A stretch of DNA of 38,461 nt from Bacillota bacterium (lineage in GTDB: Bacteria; Bacillota; Clostridia; Christensenellales; CAG-138), in the NCBI GenBank assembly GCA_023453725.1, contig JAEXTB010000308.1:1-38461 (forward strand). The letters are read 5' to 3'. A model generated the notes under the pieces. It was not told where the DNA came from and made no database searches. It saw nothing but the letters and a program-made list of their open reading frames with translations. The translations under genes were made by a program, and so were the position numbers. Positions 1 through 7,725 of this stretch are shown in pieces. How positions within the stretch are numbered: the stretch's first letter is position 1; every line of letters begins with the position of its first letter.

Positions 1-1
1 C

Positions 2-853
2 CCCCGCAGAGTATTGGGCGCAAAAGAGCGGCGTGTCAAGCACATTGCGGAAACGGACAAGCTGCTGCTTGATGAACTCAACGCGGATTTTCACGAGCGT
101 TTTATCCTGCCGCTTCTTAAAAAGCTGCGCCGCACGTTCAGCCGCCTGACGAAATCCACCAAAAAAGAGGGCGCCATCAACAGCAAAATGGAACGGCAGC
201 TGCGCATGGCGGGCATGTATATCGGCGCTTCCGGCTTCCTGGTGGTTCGCGTCATGGTTGCGCTGGGGCTATTCCTGGTTACGGCAATCCTTTTGCGTTT
301 TACTGAACTGGAGGCATATCTGAAACTGCTGATGATGATCGCGGCGCTCATGGTCGGGTTGCTGGTGCCGGTATACTATATGCGCTTTCAGATCCGCTCG
401 CGGCAGAGCTCCATTCGGAACCAGCTTCCGGATATGATCGATATTCTTACCGTCAGTATCGATGCCGGGCTGAGTTTTGACATTGCGTTAAGACGTGCCT
501 TGGATAAATTCACAGGCGCACTCAAGGAGGAAATGACGATCACCGCCATGGAAATCCAGATGGGCAAACCCCGGCGCATTGCGCTGACGGAGCTTGGCGA
601 GCGCAACGATGTCGCGGAACTGAAATCTTTGGCTTCCGCCGTGGTGCAGTCCGAGCAAATGGGGACACCCATCAAACAGGTGTTAAGGACCCAGGCCGCA
701 CAATTAAGGCTTTCCCGCAAGCAGTACGCACAGGAAAAGGGCATGAAGGCGTCCGTCAAAATGCTCCTTCCGATGGTGGCATTTATTTTCCCGGTCATAT
801 TCATTATATTGCTTGGACCCACCGTCATCCGGGTCATGGACACCTTCAAATAA
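2..853 (+). CDS. tadC: TadC-like Tad pilus inner-membrane platform protein (5' partial)
   Basis: This looks like a TadC-type type II secretion F-domain protein, one of the two inner-membrane platform proteins of Tad (Flp) pilus assembly. The frame is open to the left edge, so the N-terminus is probably outside the window; a TTG at 14 is the first possible start inside it. About 284 residues are visible, against roughly 300 for the family. Hydrophobic segments lie near residues 75-100, 105-125 and 250-275 counted from the TTG. The stretch LPDMIDILTVSIDAGLSFD is the typical start of the F domain between the second and last membrane segments. It is followed on the same strand by a DUF192 protein and a coiled-coil protein, so this is probably the distal end of a tad operon. 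A TadB paralogue is possible, but the single F domain and gene position favour TadC. Confidence 0.82.
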   Translation, partial: PRRVLGAKERRVKHIAETDKLLLDELNADFHERFILPLLKKLRRTFSRLTKSTKKEGAINSKMERQLRMAGMYIGASGFLVVRVMVALGLFLVTAILLRFTELEAYLKLLMMIAALMVGLLVPVYYMRFQIRSRQSSIRNQLPDMIDILTVSIDAGLSFDIALRRALDKFTGALKEEMTITAMEIQMGKPRRIALTELGERNDVAELKSLASAVVQSEQMGTPIKQVLRTQAAQLRLSRKQYAQEKGMKASVKMLLPMVAFIFPVIFIILLGPTVIRVMDTFK

Positions 854-912
854 TACTTTAACAGTAAGCCCATAAGCAGGGCAGCTATAAATATGGATTG
901 GCAGGTAGCGTT

Positions 913-1278
913 ATGAAGTATGCGATTTTGTATTCGGACGGCAAGGCGCTTGCGCGTATCCGCGTGGCGGATCGGTTTTTCCACCGCCTCAAGGGGTTGA
1001 TGGGAGAGCGTGATATCAAGGAAGGCCTGTTGCTGCACCCGTGCGCACAGGTGCATACCTATTTCATGCGCGAGCCCATCGATGTGATTTACCTTGATAA
1101 GCAGGGGCGCGTGCTTTCCGTAGAGGAAGCGATGGAGCCGGGACGCATGGGGTTTTATATCCACGGCTGCAAGAGCGTACTGGAGCTGCCGGCCTACCGG
1201 TGGAAGAAGCTTGGCTGCTCAGAACAGGTGCGTATTGTAGAAGTCGGGAGGTTTCATGATGGCCAGGCAACCGGTTGA
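913..1278 (+). CDS. DUF192 family protein
   Basis: A 121-residue protein of the DUF192 family, whose molecular function is not established. Family hallmarks are visible: an N-terminal strand region, then RFFHRLKGLMGERD, a hydrophobic core ending in HTYFMREPIDVIYLD, and a C-terminal ELPAYRWKKLG segment. I prefer the ATG at 913 with upstream GGCAGG over a TTG at 898, because the family alignment begins at about MKYAILYSD. No signal peptide is seen, although many DUF192 proteins have one. DUF192 genes are often found beside tad/flp pilus genes in Gram-positive bacteria, which fits the TadC gene 60 bp upstream. Its 3' end overlaps the next gene by 23 bp, indicating translational coupling. Confidence 0.78.
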   Translation: MKYAILYSDGKALARIRVADRFFHRLKGLMGERDIKEGLLLHPCAQVHTYFMREPIDVIYLDKQGRVLSVEEAMEPGRMGFYIHGCKSVLELPAYRWKKLGCSEQVRIVEVGRFHDGQATG

Positions 1279-2038
1279 AAACAGCGGCGCGTTGCATTGT
1301 GCGCCGCCGGTGAGCGCGGATTATAACGCTTATAAGCGCGCGGAACTGATTGCGCTCGCGGCGGAACAGACCCAAGCGCTTGCAGACATGCGCTGCGTGC
1401 TGTACCGAGAAACGGATGCGCTCAGAGAAGAATTGTCCATACTCCAGGCGGAAAACCGCGCGTTAAAAGAAACGCTCCGCTCGTTGCAGGAAAAGCTTGC
1501 GGAAGAGCCGCTGCCGGTTGCGCCTACGCTGGAGGAGGCCGCGCTCAAAGAAAAGCTGCGGCCTATTGTGGCGAAGTTGCTTCTTAGACACCAGCAGGAA
1601 ACGCAGGCGCTGCAGCGGGAGCTGATGGCGCTGCGGCAGAAGCTTGCACAGGAACAGGAAGCGCACCAGGAGGCGCTCCTGGCGCTTGCCCGCGTGGAGG
1701 AGCGCTGCCAGGACCTAGATTCTGCCGGGGAGAGCGATGATGAGGGCGCCTTATTAAAAATTCAGGAATACCAGCGTGCGCTCAAAGAAGCCATGGAACA
1801 GGCCGCCCGTCAGGAAGAGACCGTACATTCTCTGACCCGGCAGTTGGAGTCTTCTACCGCGCAGGCCCGCATGCAGCGCACACAGGCTATGGAATACCTT
1901 TGTACAATGCGCGAAAGCTTTGAACAGATCTCCCATTGCCTGGTTCCGGAGGAAAGCCCAAGAAACGCTGCGCCGCCCAGGGTGGCGGTGTACAGGGAGA
2001 AGCTGATGCCGTTTACACGGGATCACGCAAGGCAATAA
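1256..2038 (+). CDS. Coiled-coil protein of unknown function, Tad-linked
   Basis: A 260-residue hydrophilic protein that I do not recognise. It is dominated by long heptad-like coiled-coil stretches rich in Glu, Gln, Leu, Ala and Lys (about residues 35-110 and 120-220), with no membrane segment or signal peptide. A short basic tail ends the protein. The start ATG at 1256 has a GGGAGG ribosome binding site 4 bases upstream and lies inside the end of the DUF192 gene, so the two are probably co-translated. An intrinsic terminator follows at 2069-2102, making this the last gene of the presumed tad operon. A scaffolding or polar-localisation role would be a guess. Confidence 0.65.
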   Translation: MMARQPVENSGALHCAPPVSADYNAYKRAELIALAAEQTQALADMRCVLYRETDALREELSILQAENRALKETLRSLQEKLAEEPLPVAPTLEEAALKEKLRPIVAKLLLRHQQETQALQRELMALRQKLAQEQEAHQEALLALARVEERCQDLDSAGESDDEGALLKIQEYQRALKEAMEQAARQEETVHSLTRQLESSTAQARMQRTQAMEYLCTMRESFEQISHCLVPEESPRNAAPPRVAVYREKLMPFTRDHARQ

Positions 2039-2068
2039 ATGGACGCGCTTAGCATATCGCCGGGTTCA

Positions 2069-2102
2069 ATGCAAGTATGGCGGCAAGCCGGCTTGCATTT
2101 TT
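2069..2102 (+). terminator. Intrinsic terminator after the Tad-linked operon
   Basis: ATGCAAG (2069-2075) pairs with CTTGCAT (2092-2098), and an inner CGGC/GCCG pairing extends the hairpin. A run of five T follows. It sits 30 bp after the coiled-coil gene and argues against translation of the short open frame that starts at 2039. Confidence 0.6.
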
Positions 2103-2144
2103 CTATGGAAAAAGCAGGTAAATTGCGTTATTGTAAGAATAAGG

Positions 2145-2780
2145 ATGGGGGCGAACGGAATGAATGGGGTACTCGAGTGGGATTCGATTTTCGGATGCAG
2201 GGTGAGACATGCGTTTTTGAAGCAGGAGCAAAAACCGGATGGTCTGGTGGTGCTGTTTCCCGGCCGCGGCTATACTTGTGAGAAGCCCCTTCTCTATTAT
2301 GCGGCTCAAGTCGCATGGGAACAGGGATATGACGTGCTCTGTCTGGAGTACGGGTTTTATAAAGCGGGCAAACCTTTTCTGGCGGAAGACGTCGCGCTCT
2401 TTTGCGAAGAACTCTGCGCCACGCTTCGCGAAGCGGAGGCGCATAGCTATGAGTGCCTGTATTGCATCAGCAAAAGTTTGGGGACTGTACTTGCGGGTGC
2501 GGTATGTACGCTGCTCGGCCATCCAAATGTGCAGCATCTGTTTTTAACGCCGGTAGAGCGTACGCTTCCTTATATGCTCAACACAAAATCGCTTGCGGTA
2601 ATCGGAACGGCGGATGATTCTTTTCCGCAGGCCTGTCTGGAACAGACAAAAGCGGACGGCACCTGCGGGCTGGTTTTCATTGAGGATGCCGATCATTCCC
2701 TGGAAACGCCGCATGGCAGCATACACAACCTTTCCGTCATGCAGCGCATCGCTGGCATTTACGAGTCGTTTTTGAAATAA
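2145..2780 (+). CDS. Alpha/beta-hydrolase-like protein
   Basis: A 211-residue protein resembling compact alpha/beta hydrolases. Visible features are a first strand region GLVVLFPGRGYTCEKP (oxyanion-type turn), a central YCISKSLGT that corresponds to the nucleophile elbow G/S-x-S-x-G with Ser in KSLG, an Asp region GTADDSF, and a late DADHSLE motif that supplies the catalytic His. It has no signal peptide, so a cytoplasmic hydrolase or esterase is likely, substrate unknown. The ATG at 2145 is used here; an ATG at 2160 is an alternative. It is preceded by a terminator and followed 57 bp later by two small paralogous genes on the same strand. Confidence 0.65.
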   Translation: MGANGMNGVLEWDSIFGCRVRHAFLKQEQKPDGLVVLFPGRGYTCEKPLLYYAAQVAWEQGYDVLCLEYGFYKAGKPFLAEDVALFCEELCATLREAEAHSYECLYCISKSLGTVLAGAVCTLLGHPNVQHLFLTPVERTLPYMLNTKSLAVIGTADDSFPQACLEQTKADGTCGLVFIEDADHSLETPHGSIHNLSVMQRIAGIYESFLK

Positions 2781-2837
2781 CGCCGAATTGGGAATTTCTA
2801 CGGCAGATACGTGCACACTAAAGACGAGGTGATGCAC

Positions 2838-2999
2838 ATGCCTGAAATACCGGATGAATTCTTGACGGCGTTATCCCGCAACCAATCGGCCATGCAGCGC
2901 TTTTCCGGTCTTCCGGACCCGGAAAAGGACACTGTTCTCAACCGTGTACGCGGCGCGCGCACACAGGGCGAACTGGACGATATTGTGAACAAGCTGTAA
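2838..2999 (+). CDS. Small 53-residue protein, first of two tandem paralogues
   Basis: A 53-residue acidic/basic helical protein. The ATG at 2838 has a GAGGTG ribosome binding site with about 6 bases of spacing; upstream in-frame ATGs at 2811 and 2832 are less well placed. The sequence aligns over its whole length with the next gene: both share an MxExP start, an AM-RF segment, and the ending R-(A/R)-x-x-T/S-xx-E(L/M)xxIV. Similar short proteins of unknown function occur in many Clostridia. There is no membrane segment and no cysteine, and I can assign no function. Confidence 0.62.
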   Translation: MPEIPDEFLTALSRNQSAMQRFSGLPDPEKDTVLNRVRGARTQGELDDIVNKL

Positions 3000-3038
3000 G
3001 CCTACACACGAACTGTGCTTTGGGACGGAGGAACTTGT

Positions 3039-3200
3039 ATGACAGAAATGCCGCAGGGGCTGATACAGGCGTTTGCCCAGGATATGGAGGCCATGCGCCG
3101 CTTTGCGCAGCTTTCGGGCGCACAGCGGGCCGCAATTGTGAACAGAGCGCGCAATGTTACAAGCCGCGAAGAGATGGAAGAGATCGTAAAGGGAATATAG
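3039..3200 (+). CDS. Small 53-residue protein, second of two tandem paralogues
   Basis: A 53-residue helical protein paralogous to the preceding one, 39 bp downstream. A strong GGAGG ribosome binding site (3026-3030) sets the ATG at 3039 as the start rather than the in-frame codon at 3015. The C-terminus NRARNVTSREEMEEIVKGI gives the clearest family signature. An intrinsic terminator at 3240-3266 ends the pair. The duplication and conserved length suggest an active small-protein family, but no role can be inferred. Confidence 0.65.
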   Translation: MTEMPQGLIQAFAQDMEAMRRFAQLSGAQRAAIVNRARNVTSREEMEEIVKGI

Positions 3201-3239
3201 AAACGGACAAGCCGGTGCCTGTCCAAGTACTACATAAAA

Positions 3240-3266
3240 ATGTCGCTTCACAGGCGGCATTTTTTT
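3240..3266 (+). terminator. Intrinsic terminator after the small-protein pair
   Basis: ATGTCGC (3240-3246) pairs with GCGGCAT (3254-3260) with one G-T wobble, followed by a run of T. It lies 40 bp after the second small gene and separates it from the convergent spore hydrolase gene. Confidence 0.7.
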
Positions 3267-3293
3267 ATAGACTCTGTTAGACAAACGGTACAA

Positions 3294-4424
3294 TCAGAGA
3301 ACCTTGCGTATTTCAAACATGGAGGCAAGCATGCCATAGCTTACGGGTGAGAATCGGTTGATGGTCCAGAAGCTTACGCCCCCAAGGTCAAATTCGTTCA
3401 CCAGGTCATACCGGGCGTGCAGACTTCCCCGGTTATCAAACCATACCACATGCCGTACGCCGTTATCCGCATAGAAGAAGTAGGGCGCCTGTGCCTGCGG
3501 ATCAAACTGGATTTGGGCGTTGTGCTCTTTTGCAAGTTCTAGCGCCTGCGCAAAGGAAATTGAGCGCGCTGCCCGCCCCTGCATATAGGGCAGCGTCCAA
3601 TCATAGCCGTAATTGGGCATCCCCATGAGTATTTTTCCGGGTTCTATGACTGTGGTGGCGTATTCCAGCACGCGGCGCACCTGATTCGCGGGCGATACGG
3701 CCATGGGCGGGCCGTATGTATGCCCCCATTCATAGGTCATGAGTATGACATGATCCACCAGCGCGCCAATTGCCGCATAGTCGTGCGCCTCATATAAAAG
3801 TCCCTGGTGTTCCGCACTGGTCTTGGGGGCGAGCGCTGTCGTTACAATATACCCTAAGGGATGCAGCCGCCCTACGGCCTTTTTTAAAAACGCCACGTAG
3901 GCAGGGCCGTCTGCGGGATAAATGTATTCAAAATCCACATCCAGCCCGAAATAGTTCTTGGCTTTGAGCGTATTTACGACATTGTGTAACAGCGTCTCCT
4001 GCACAGCGTTGTCTGTGAGGATCGCGTGCGCAACGTCGCTTGAAAAAGAGCCCTGTTCCCCAATATTGGTGATCACCATTAAGGGCGCGACATTGGCTTC
4101 GCGCGCGGCTGTAATAAGCGGCATATCTTCAATGGGCACCAAAGCCCCGTTGGGCTGTACCTGATAACTGAAAATGCCTAAATACGTCAGGTAGGGGAGC
4201 GTCCTTCGCAAGACATTCATATCAATGGTCGGAAACGCATAGCCGTTGACAGAAACCTCTGTTGCATTGTTGGGAGTCTCGGGGATATTGATGGGGGTGC
4301 CGGGCAAAAGCTGTGTAGGATCTGTAATTCCCGGGTTGGCCAATAATATCAGCGCAGGTGCAATGCCGTACTCCCGCGCAATGGTATAAAGAGAGTCGCC
4401 GCTTTTTACAGTGTATTCCCGCAA
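3294..4424 (-). CDS. LysM-GH18 spore cortex-lytic hydrolase, SleL/YaaH-like
   Basis: A 376-residue protein with one N-terminal LysM domain (about residues 2-48, YTVKSGDSLYTIAREYG) and a glycoside hydrolase family 18 domain (about 60-376). The catalytic DxxDxDxE-type motif is LDVDFEY, with Glu166 as the likely acid. This architecture is that of SleL/YaaH, which cleaves cortex muropeptides during spore germination; those enzymes usually carry two LysM domains, so one is lacking here. I place the start at a TTG (4424) because it has an AAAGGAAG ribosome binding site 7 bases upstream and puts LysM at the extreme N-terminus, as in the family. An ATG at 4478 would add 18 residues but lies within a candidate sporulation promoter. 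No signal peptide, as for spore proteins made in the mother cell or forespore. Confidence 0.82.
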   Translation of the reverse strand: MREYTVKSGDSLYTIAREYGIAPALILLANPGITDPTQLLPGTPINIPETPNNATEVSVNGYAFPTIDMNVLRRTLPYLTYLGIFSYQVQPNGALVPIEDMPLITAAREANVAPLMVITNIGEQGSFSSDVAHAILTDNAVQETLLHNVVNTLKAKNYFGLDVDFEYIYPADGPAYVAFLKKAVGRLHPLGYIVTTALAPKTSAEHQGLLYEAHDYAAIGALVDHVILMTYEWGHTYGPPMAVSPANQVRRVLEYATTVIEPGKILMGMPNYGYDWTLPYMQGRAARSISFAQALELAKEHNAQIQFDPQAQAPYFFYADNGVRHVVWFDNRGSLHARYDLVNEFDLGGVSFWTINRFSPVSYGMLASMFEIRKVL

Positions 4425-4463
4425 GGAACCACTTCCTTTGCCGTTTTTATTACCATATTGAAC

Positions 4464-4491
4464 GGGTATGAAAAACATGATTGCCTTATGC
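4464..4491 (-). promoter_or_regulatory. Candidate sporulation-type (SigE/SigG-like) promoter
   Basis: On the minus strand GCATAA (4491-4486) is followed, 16 bases after its ATA, by CATACCC (4470-4464). This resembles SigE-type ATA-N16-18-CATAnnnT, though the last consensus T is displaced by one base. It lies 40 bp upstream of the TTG start of the cortex hydrolase. Confidence 0.35.
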
Positions 4492-4642
4492 CATTTCTTT
4501 GAGAAGAACGGAACTTTGTATCGGGACTAAACAGGCACGAAATACTTGATTGTCTTTGCGCATACTGAACCTTTGCGCTGAACAAGGCGGAAAGGCCACA
4601 GTTCATATGAAGATATGGCGCGCAATGCGCCCTCCGGCATGT

Positions 4643-4648
4643 TATAAT
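4643..4648 (+). promoter_or_regulatory. -10 element for the walJ operon
   Basis: A perfect TATAAT lies 32 bp before the walJ start. I see no good -35 hexamer at 16-18 bp spacing, so only the -10 is called. Confidence 0.45.
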
Positions 4649-4680
4649 AGTTGCATCTAATCCAACCGAAAGGGAAAAGC

Positions 4681-5469
4681 ATGCTGTTTTCTCCGTTGTT
4701 TTCCGGCTCTTCCGGCAATGCAACCTTTATAGAAGCGGGCGGCGCCCGCCTGCTGGTGGATGCGGGGCTGCCTGGCTCGCGCATTGAGCAGGCGCTTGCC
4801 GCCATCCGCATACCCATCGATACCATCAGCGCCATACTTGTGACGCATGAACATATTGACCATGTGCGGGGGATCGGCGTTCTTTCCCGGAAATACGGCA
4901 TCCCCGTATATGCAAACGCGGCCTGCTGGGAGGCTATGCCGGGCAGTGTCGGCGAAATTGCGCCGGGCTGCACCCGCGTGATTGAAACAGGCCGGGATTT
5001 TTACATTAAAAACGTCAACATCACGCCGTTTGCCACCCCGCACGATGCCGCGGAGCCGGTTGGATATACGCTGCGGCACGAAAACCGCTGTGCAGGCGTG
5101 ATGACGGATATCGGCCACATTGACGAGCGGCTGATCGACGCCGTAGACGGTTGCGATATTCTGCTCATCGAATCCAACCACGATATTGAGATGCTCAAAT
5201 CTGGGAGCTATCCCTATCCGCTCAAACAACGCATTCTCTCCAACCGCGGGCACCTTTCCAATGTCGATTGCGGCCGCGCGCTGTGCAGGCTGTATGCGCG
5301 GGGGTTACGCAACGCCATTTTGGGACATTTGAGCCGGGACAACAACGAGGAGCAGCTGGCCATGGAAACGGTCGCCATGCAGCTTGCGGCGGAGGATATC
5401 CACACCGGCATGCGCGTTGCCATGTCCCACCGGGACAGACCCTGCGGCGTATTTCACTTAGAAGCCTGA
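4681..5469 (+). CDS. walJ: WalJ/YycJ-like MBL-fold metallohydrolase
   Basis: A 262-residue metallo-beta-lactamase fold protein of the YycJ/WalJ (VicX) family, thought to be a DNA-acting exonuclease-type hydrolase linked to cell-wall and replication control in Bacillota. The N-terminus MLFSPLFSGSSGN is the family signature, and the metal site HEHIDH is at residues 56-61. Later metal ligands include the His and Asp residues in MTDIGH and in LGHLSRDN. The ATG at 4681 follows AAAGGG and matches the family start; an in-frame ATG at 4651 would be too close to the TATAAT at 4643. The walRK kinase genes are not in the window. Downstream genes follow with short gaps, ending in rlmH, a partly conserved order in Bacillota. 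Confidence 0.85.
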   Translation: MLFSPLFSGSSGNATFIEAGGARLLVDAGLPGSRIEQALAAIRIPIDTISAILVTHEHIDHVRGIGVLSRKYGIPVYANAACWEAMPGSVGEIAPGCTRVIETGRDFYIKNVNITPFATPHDAAEPVGYTLRHENRCAGVMTDIGHIDERLIDAVDGCDILLIESNHDIEMLKSGSYPYPLKQRILSNRGHLSNVDCGRALCRLYARGLRNAILGHLSRDNNEEQLAMETVAMQLAAEDIHTGMRVAMSHRDRPCGVFHLEA

Positions 5470-5498
5470 AGAATCTCTTTTTCACAACAGGAGGTCAA

Positions 5499-6509
5499 AT
5501 GCAGCCAATCACTCCGCTTCAAATGAAAACTGCGCGCAGCATGGACAAATGGTCGATGTGGATCATCCTCAGCATGCTTGCATTCAATATCGGTCTGGGC
5601 TTTATTCCCGGTATTGCAGGTGATCTTGTGCGCCTCTTTGCCATCAGCTCCCTGATCGTGGAGCTTGGCTGCATTTATATTCCCGCAAGCGCGTTCATTG
5701 AGCGCAACGGCGGGCGAAAGGCGTTCGGTTTTGTGCGCATCAGCGGCTGGGAATGCGCATGGGCGGTGTTGTTTGGCACCGGCATATTTTTTCTCTCCAC
5801 CGCAACGAATGGGCTTACACAGTTTTTGTGGCAGCTGCTTGGAGCAAATCCGGATATGATGCTGTCAACACAACTGCCTACGGAAGGTGGGTGGCGGCTT
5901 ATAGCAACCATATTCCTGGTTGCGGTGATTCCTGCCTTTGTGGAGGAAACGTTGTTCCGTGGCGCGATGCTGCATGCATGGCGTGTACGGGGCAAGAAAC
6001 GTGCGCTCATTTATACGGTCATACTGTTTTCGCTGATCCACTTCCAGCCTGCGGCGCTGCCCGCCTATATTTTATTATCCTTTGCGCTTGGCTACGTTGC
6101 GCTGGCTACAGGCTCCGTATTTCCGGCTATGATCGTACATGGCATCAACAACCTGTTGGCCATATTGGTTACGTATCTTGCTGGGGATATGGCAGCATCT
6201 GAGGCGGCGCGGGCCACGCTGACAGCAGATATGCTTCCGGGGCTAGTGATCTACGCCGCAATTGGCGTGAGTGCCTGCATTGGCGGTTATCGCGGTATGA
6301 AGGCGGCGGCAGGTGCTCGTAACGCCTCGCAAGCGGAACCTGCAAACGTGGATATCCCGGTGCAGCAGGAGACAGAAGCCGAAGCTGCGCCCGCTAAAAA
6401 CCCGAATATCAGCGCGCCGCTCATCATCATATTCGCAATACTGGGGCTTATCAATCTGCTTGCGCTGATCGGCATGTTTATCACGCTTCCGCAGGGCCTG
6501 CCCATATAG
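5499..6509 (+). CDS. CPBP-family intramembrane metalloprotease
   Basis: A 336-residue membrane protein with about eight hydrophobic segments and the CPBP (CAAX protease and bacteriocin-processing, Abi) motifs. These are EETLFRG at about 149-155 (paired Glu and Arg), His181 in LIHFQP and His214 in VHGINN. The family includes Rce1-like proteases and bacteriocin self-immunity proteins; the substrate here is unknown. A Glu/Ala/Pro-rich linker near 275-305 precedes a final membrane pair, an uncommon C-terminal extension. The ATG at 5499 has the strong site CAGGAGGTC; the open frame extends upstream into walJ but has no better start. It lies 29 bp after walJ and 15 bp before rlmH, so the three are probably one transcript. 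Confidence 0.85.
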   Translation: MQPITPLQMKTARSMDKWSMWIILSMLAFNIGLGFIPGIAGDLVRLFAISSLIVELGCIYIPASAFIERNGGRKAFGFVRISGWECAWAVLFGTGIFFLSTATNGLTQFLWQLLGANPDMMLSTQLPTEGGWRLIATIFLVAVIPAFVEETLFRGAMLHAWRVRGKKRALIYTVILFSLIHFQPAALPAYILLSFALGYVALATGSVFPAMIVHGINNLLAILVTYLAGDMAASEAARATLTADMLPGLVIYAAIGVSACIGGYRGMKAAAGARNASQAEPANVDIPVQQETEAEAAPAKNPNISAPLIIIFAILGLINLLALIGMFITLPQGLPI

Positions 6510-6524
6510 ACGGAGGAAAAGCAC

Positions 6525-7004
6525 TTGCGTTTGGCGATACTATGCACCGGCAAATTAAAGGAACCCTATTGGCGCGACGCCGCAGAGGAATACAAAAAGC
6601 GCATGACCCGCTATGCGGAAGTTGAGGTGCTCGAAACGCCGGACGAGCCGGTGCCCGAACGGTTTTCCGAGGCCCAGCGCATACAGGCCATGAACCGGGA
6701 GGGAGAGCGCATGCTTGCGCAAATCGGCCCGCGGGATTTTGTGGTGGCGCTGTCCATTACCGGCAAACGCCTCACCTCGGAAGCGTTTGCAAAACAGATG
6801 GAACACTGGATGGCAGGCGGGTATACGCGTATTATGTTTGTCATCGGCGGGTCGCTGGGCCTTTCTTCCGCAATACTTGCCCGCGCGGACGCGCAGTTCT
6901 CTTTGTCCGATCTTACGTTTCCCCATCAGCTTGCGCGCATTGTGCTTCTTGAGCAGGTGTACCGCGCGTTCAAAATCATCAGCAACGAGCCATATCATAA
7001 ATGA
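6525..7004 (+). CDS. rlmH: RlmH, 23S rRNA pseudouridine-1915 N3-methyltransferase
   Basis: A 159-residue SPOUT-family methyltransferase, the usual length for RlmH, which methylates pseudouridine 1915 in helix 69 of 23S rRNA using S-adenosylmethionine. Motifs seen are the N-terminal GKLKEPYWRDAAEEYKKRM, the SAM-knot region FVIGGSLGLS, and the diagnostic C-terminus EQVYRAFKIISNEPYHK. The start is a TTG at 6525 with a GGAGG site 8 bases upstream. It closes the operon with walJ and the CPBP protease. This is a confident assignment. Confidence 0.95.
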   Translation: MRLAILCTGKLKEPYWRDAAEEYKKRMTRYAEVEVLETPDEPVPERFSEAQRIQAMNREGERMLAQIGPRDFVVALSITGKRLTSEAFAKQMEHWMAGGYTRIMFVIGGSLGLSSAILARADAQFSLSDLTFPHQLARIVLLEQVYRAFKIISNEPYHK

Positions 7005-7151
7005 GGTTCGCATGTGAACCGCATGTGAACATTATTGAGCAGCAGCCCAAAACGAGATTTTGCAATAGTATTCCTGTAAAAGCATGTGTATTTTGCTTGG
7101 TAAGACTCGATAGGAGTTATTTTAGGTGATGAACAAAAGCGGGGGCACAAT

Positions 7152-7520
7152 ATGTTAGTTACGCAAATACATTTTAATGGACAATGCAGAGAAGCAATTG
7201 AGATATATGTAAAAGCATTTAATGCTACGATTAGGACAATCATGCAAAATCCTGAGAATGAAAGTCTCGTCATTCATGCAGAACTATTTATTCATAACCA
7301 ATTGCTTATGTTAAACGATTTTGGCGACAATGAAGGTTTCTCTAAGGCAGGCGGATACCATTTGTCTGTTAGCTTTGACAGTGAAGAAGAGTTGAAAAAA
7401 GCTTACTCCGTATTGAAAGAGGGTAGTACGACAATTACACCTATGAGAGCTACTGATTACAGCAAATGTGTAATTCGGTTTGTTGATAAATTTGATGTTA
7501 GTTGGGGGTTTTGGGTGTAA
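7152..7520 (+). CDS. PhnB-like VOC (glyoxalase fold) protein
   Basis: A 122-residue protein resembling the PhnB / 3-demethylubiquinone-methyltransferase-like branch of the VOC superfamily. It opens with strand-plus-helix IHFNGQCREAIEIYVKAFNA and ends with the typical KFDVSWGFWV. Members of this branch often have no proven activity; some bind metals or small hydrophobic compounds. The gene has a visibly higher A+T content and different codon use than its neighbours (many AAT, TTA, ATA codons), which suggests recent acquisition. The ATG at 7152 follows a GGGGGC site. It is isolated, with a 147 bp gap before it and 271 bp after. Confidence 0.7.
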   Translation: MLVTQIHFNGQCREAIEIYVKAFNATIRTIMQNPENESLVIHAELFIHNQLLMLNDFGDNEGFSKAGGYHLSVSFDSEEELKKAYSVLKEGSTTITPMRATDYSKCVIRFVDKFDVSWGFWV

Positions 7521-7532
7521 GTCTTAGATGCA

Positions 7533-7559
7533 ATTATAGTTTGCAGAGAGAGCTATAAT
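7533..7559. terminator. Possible weak AT-rich terminator
   Basis: ATTATAG (7533-7539) and CTATAAT (7553-7559) form a perfect 7-bp inverted repeat, followed by ACTTTTATTCG. The stem is AT-rich and the T run broken, so termination would be weak. The rest of 7560-7680 shows nothing I can name. Confidence 0.35.
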
Positions 7560-7686
7560 ACTTTTATTCGTTTTGAAATAGCCGATTAAGACCATCCAAA
7601 GAAGTGCCTTTTCACTAACAGACTATTCTAATTCATACCCTATGGTTTCGTTGCAAAGTGATACGGTGGACCATACATAACTAGCA

Positions 7687-7705
7687 AATTAGGGTGCTCC
7701 TAATT
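7687..7705. repeat. Operator-like inverted repeat upstream of the nitroreductase gene
   Basis: AATTAGG (7687-7693) and CCTAATT (7699-7705) form a perfect inverted repeat around the spacer GTGCT. It ends 20 bp before the -35 hexamer of the nitroreductase promoter, a position suited to a dimeric regulator. Confidence 0.4.
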
Positions 7706-7725
7706 GCGTTTGCTCAGAATACTCC

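Noticed and set aside
388..1164. Open frame on the minus strand opposite tadC and the DUF192 gene
   Set aside because: Antisense to two recognisable genes; no motif and no ribosome binding site.
2039..2281. Short plus-strand frame directly after the coiled-coil gene
   Set aside because: It runs through an intrinsic terminator and overlaps the hydrolase gene in another frame; no ribosome binding site.
5268..5498. N-terminal extension of the CPBP protease into walJ
   Set aside because: The extension is the out-of-frame reading of walJ; a strong AGGAGG site sets the start at 5499.
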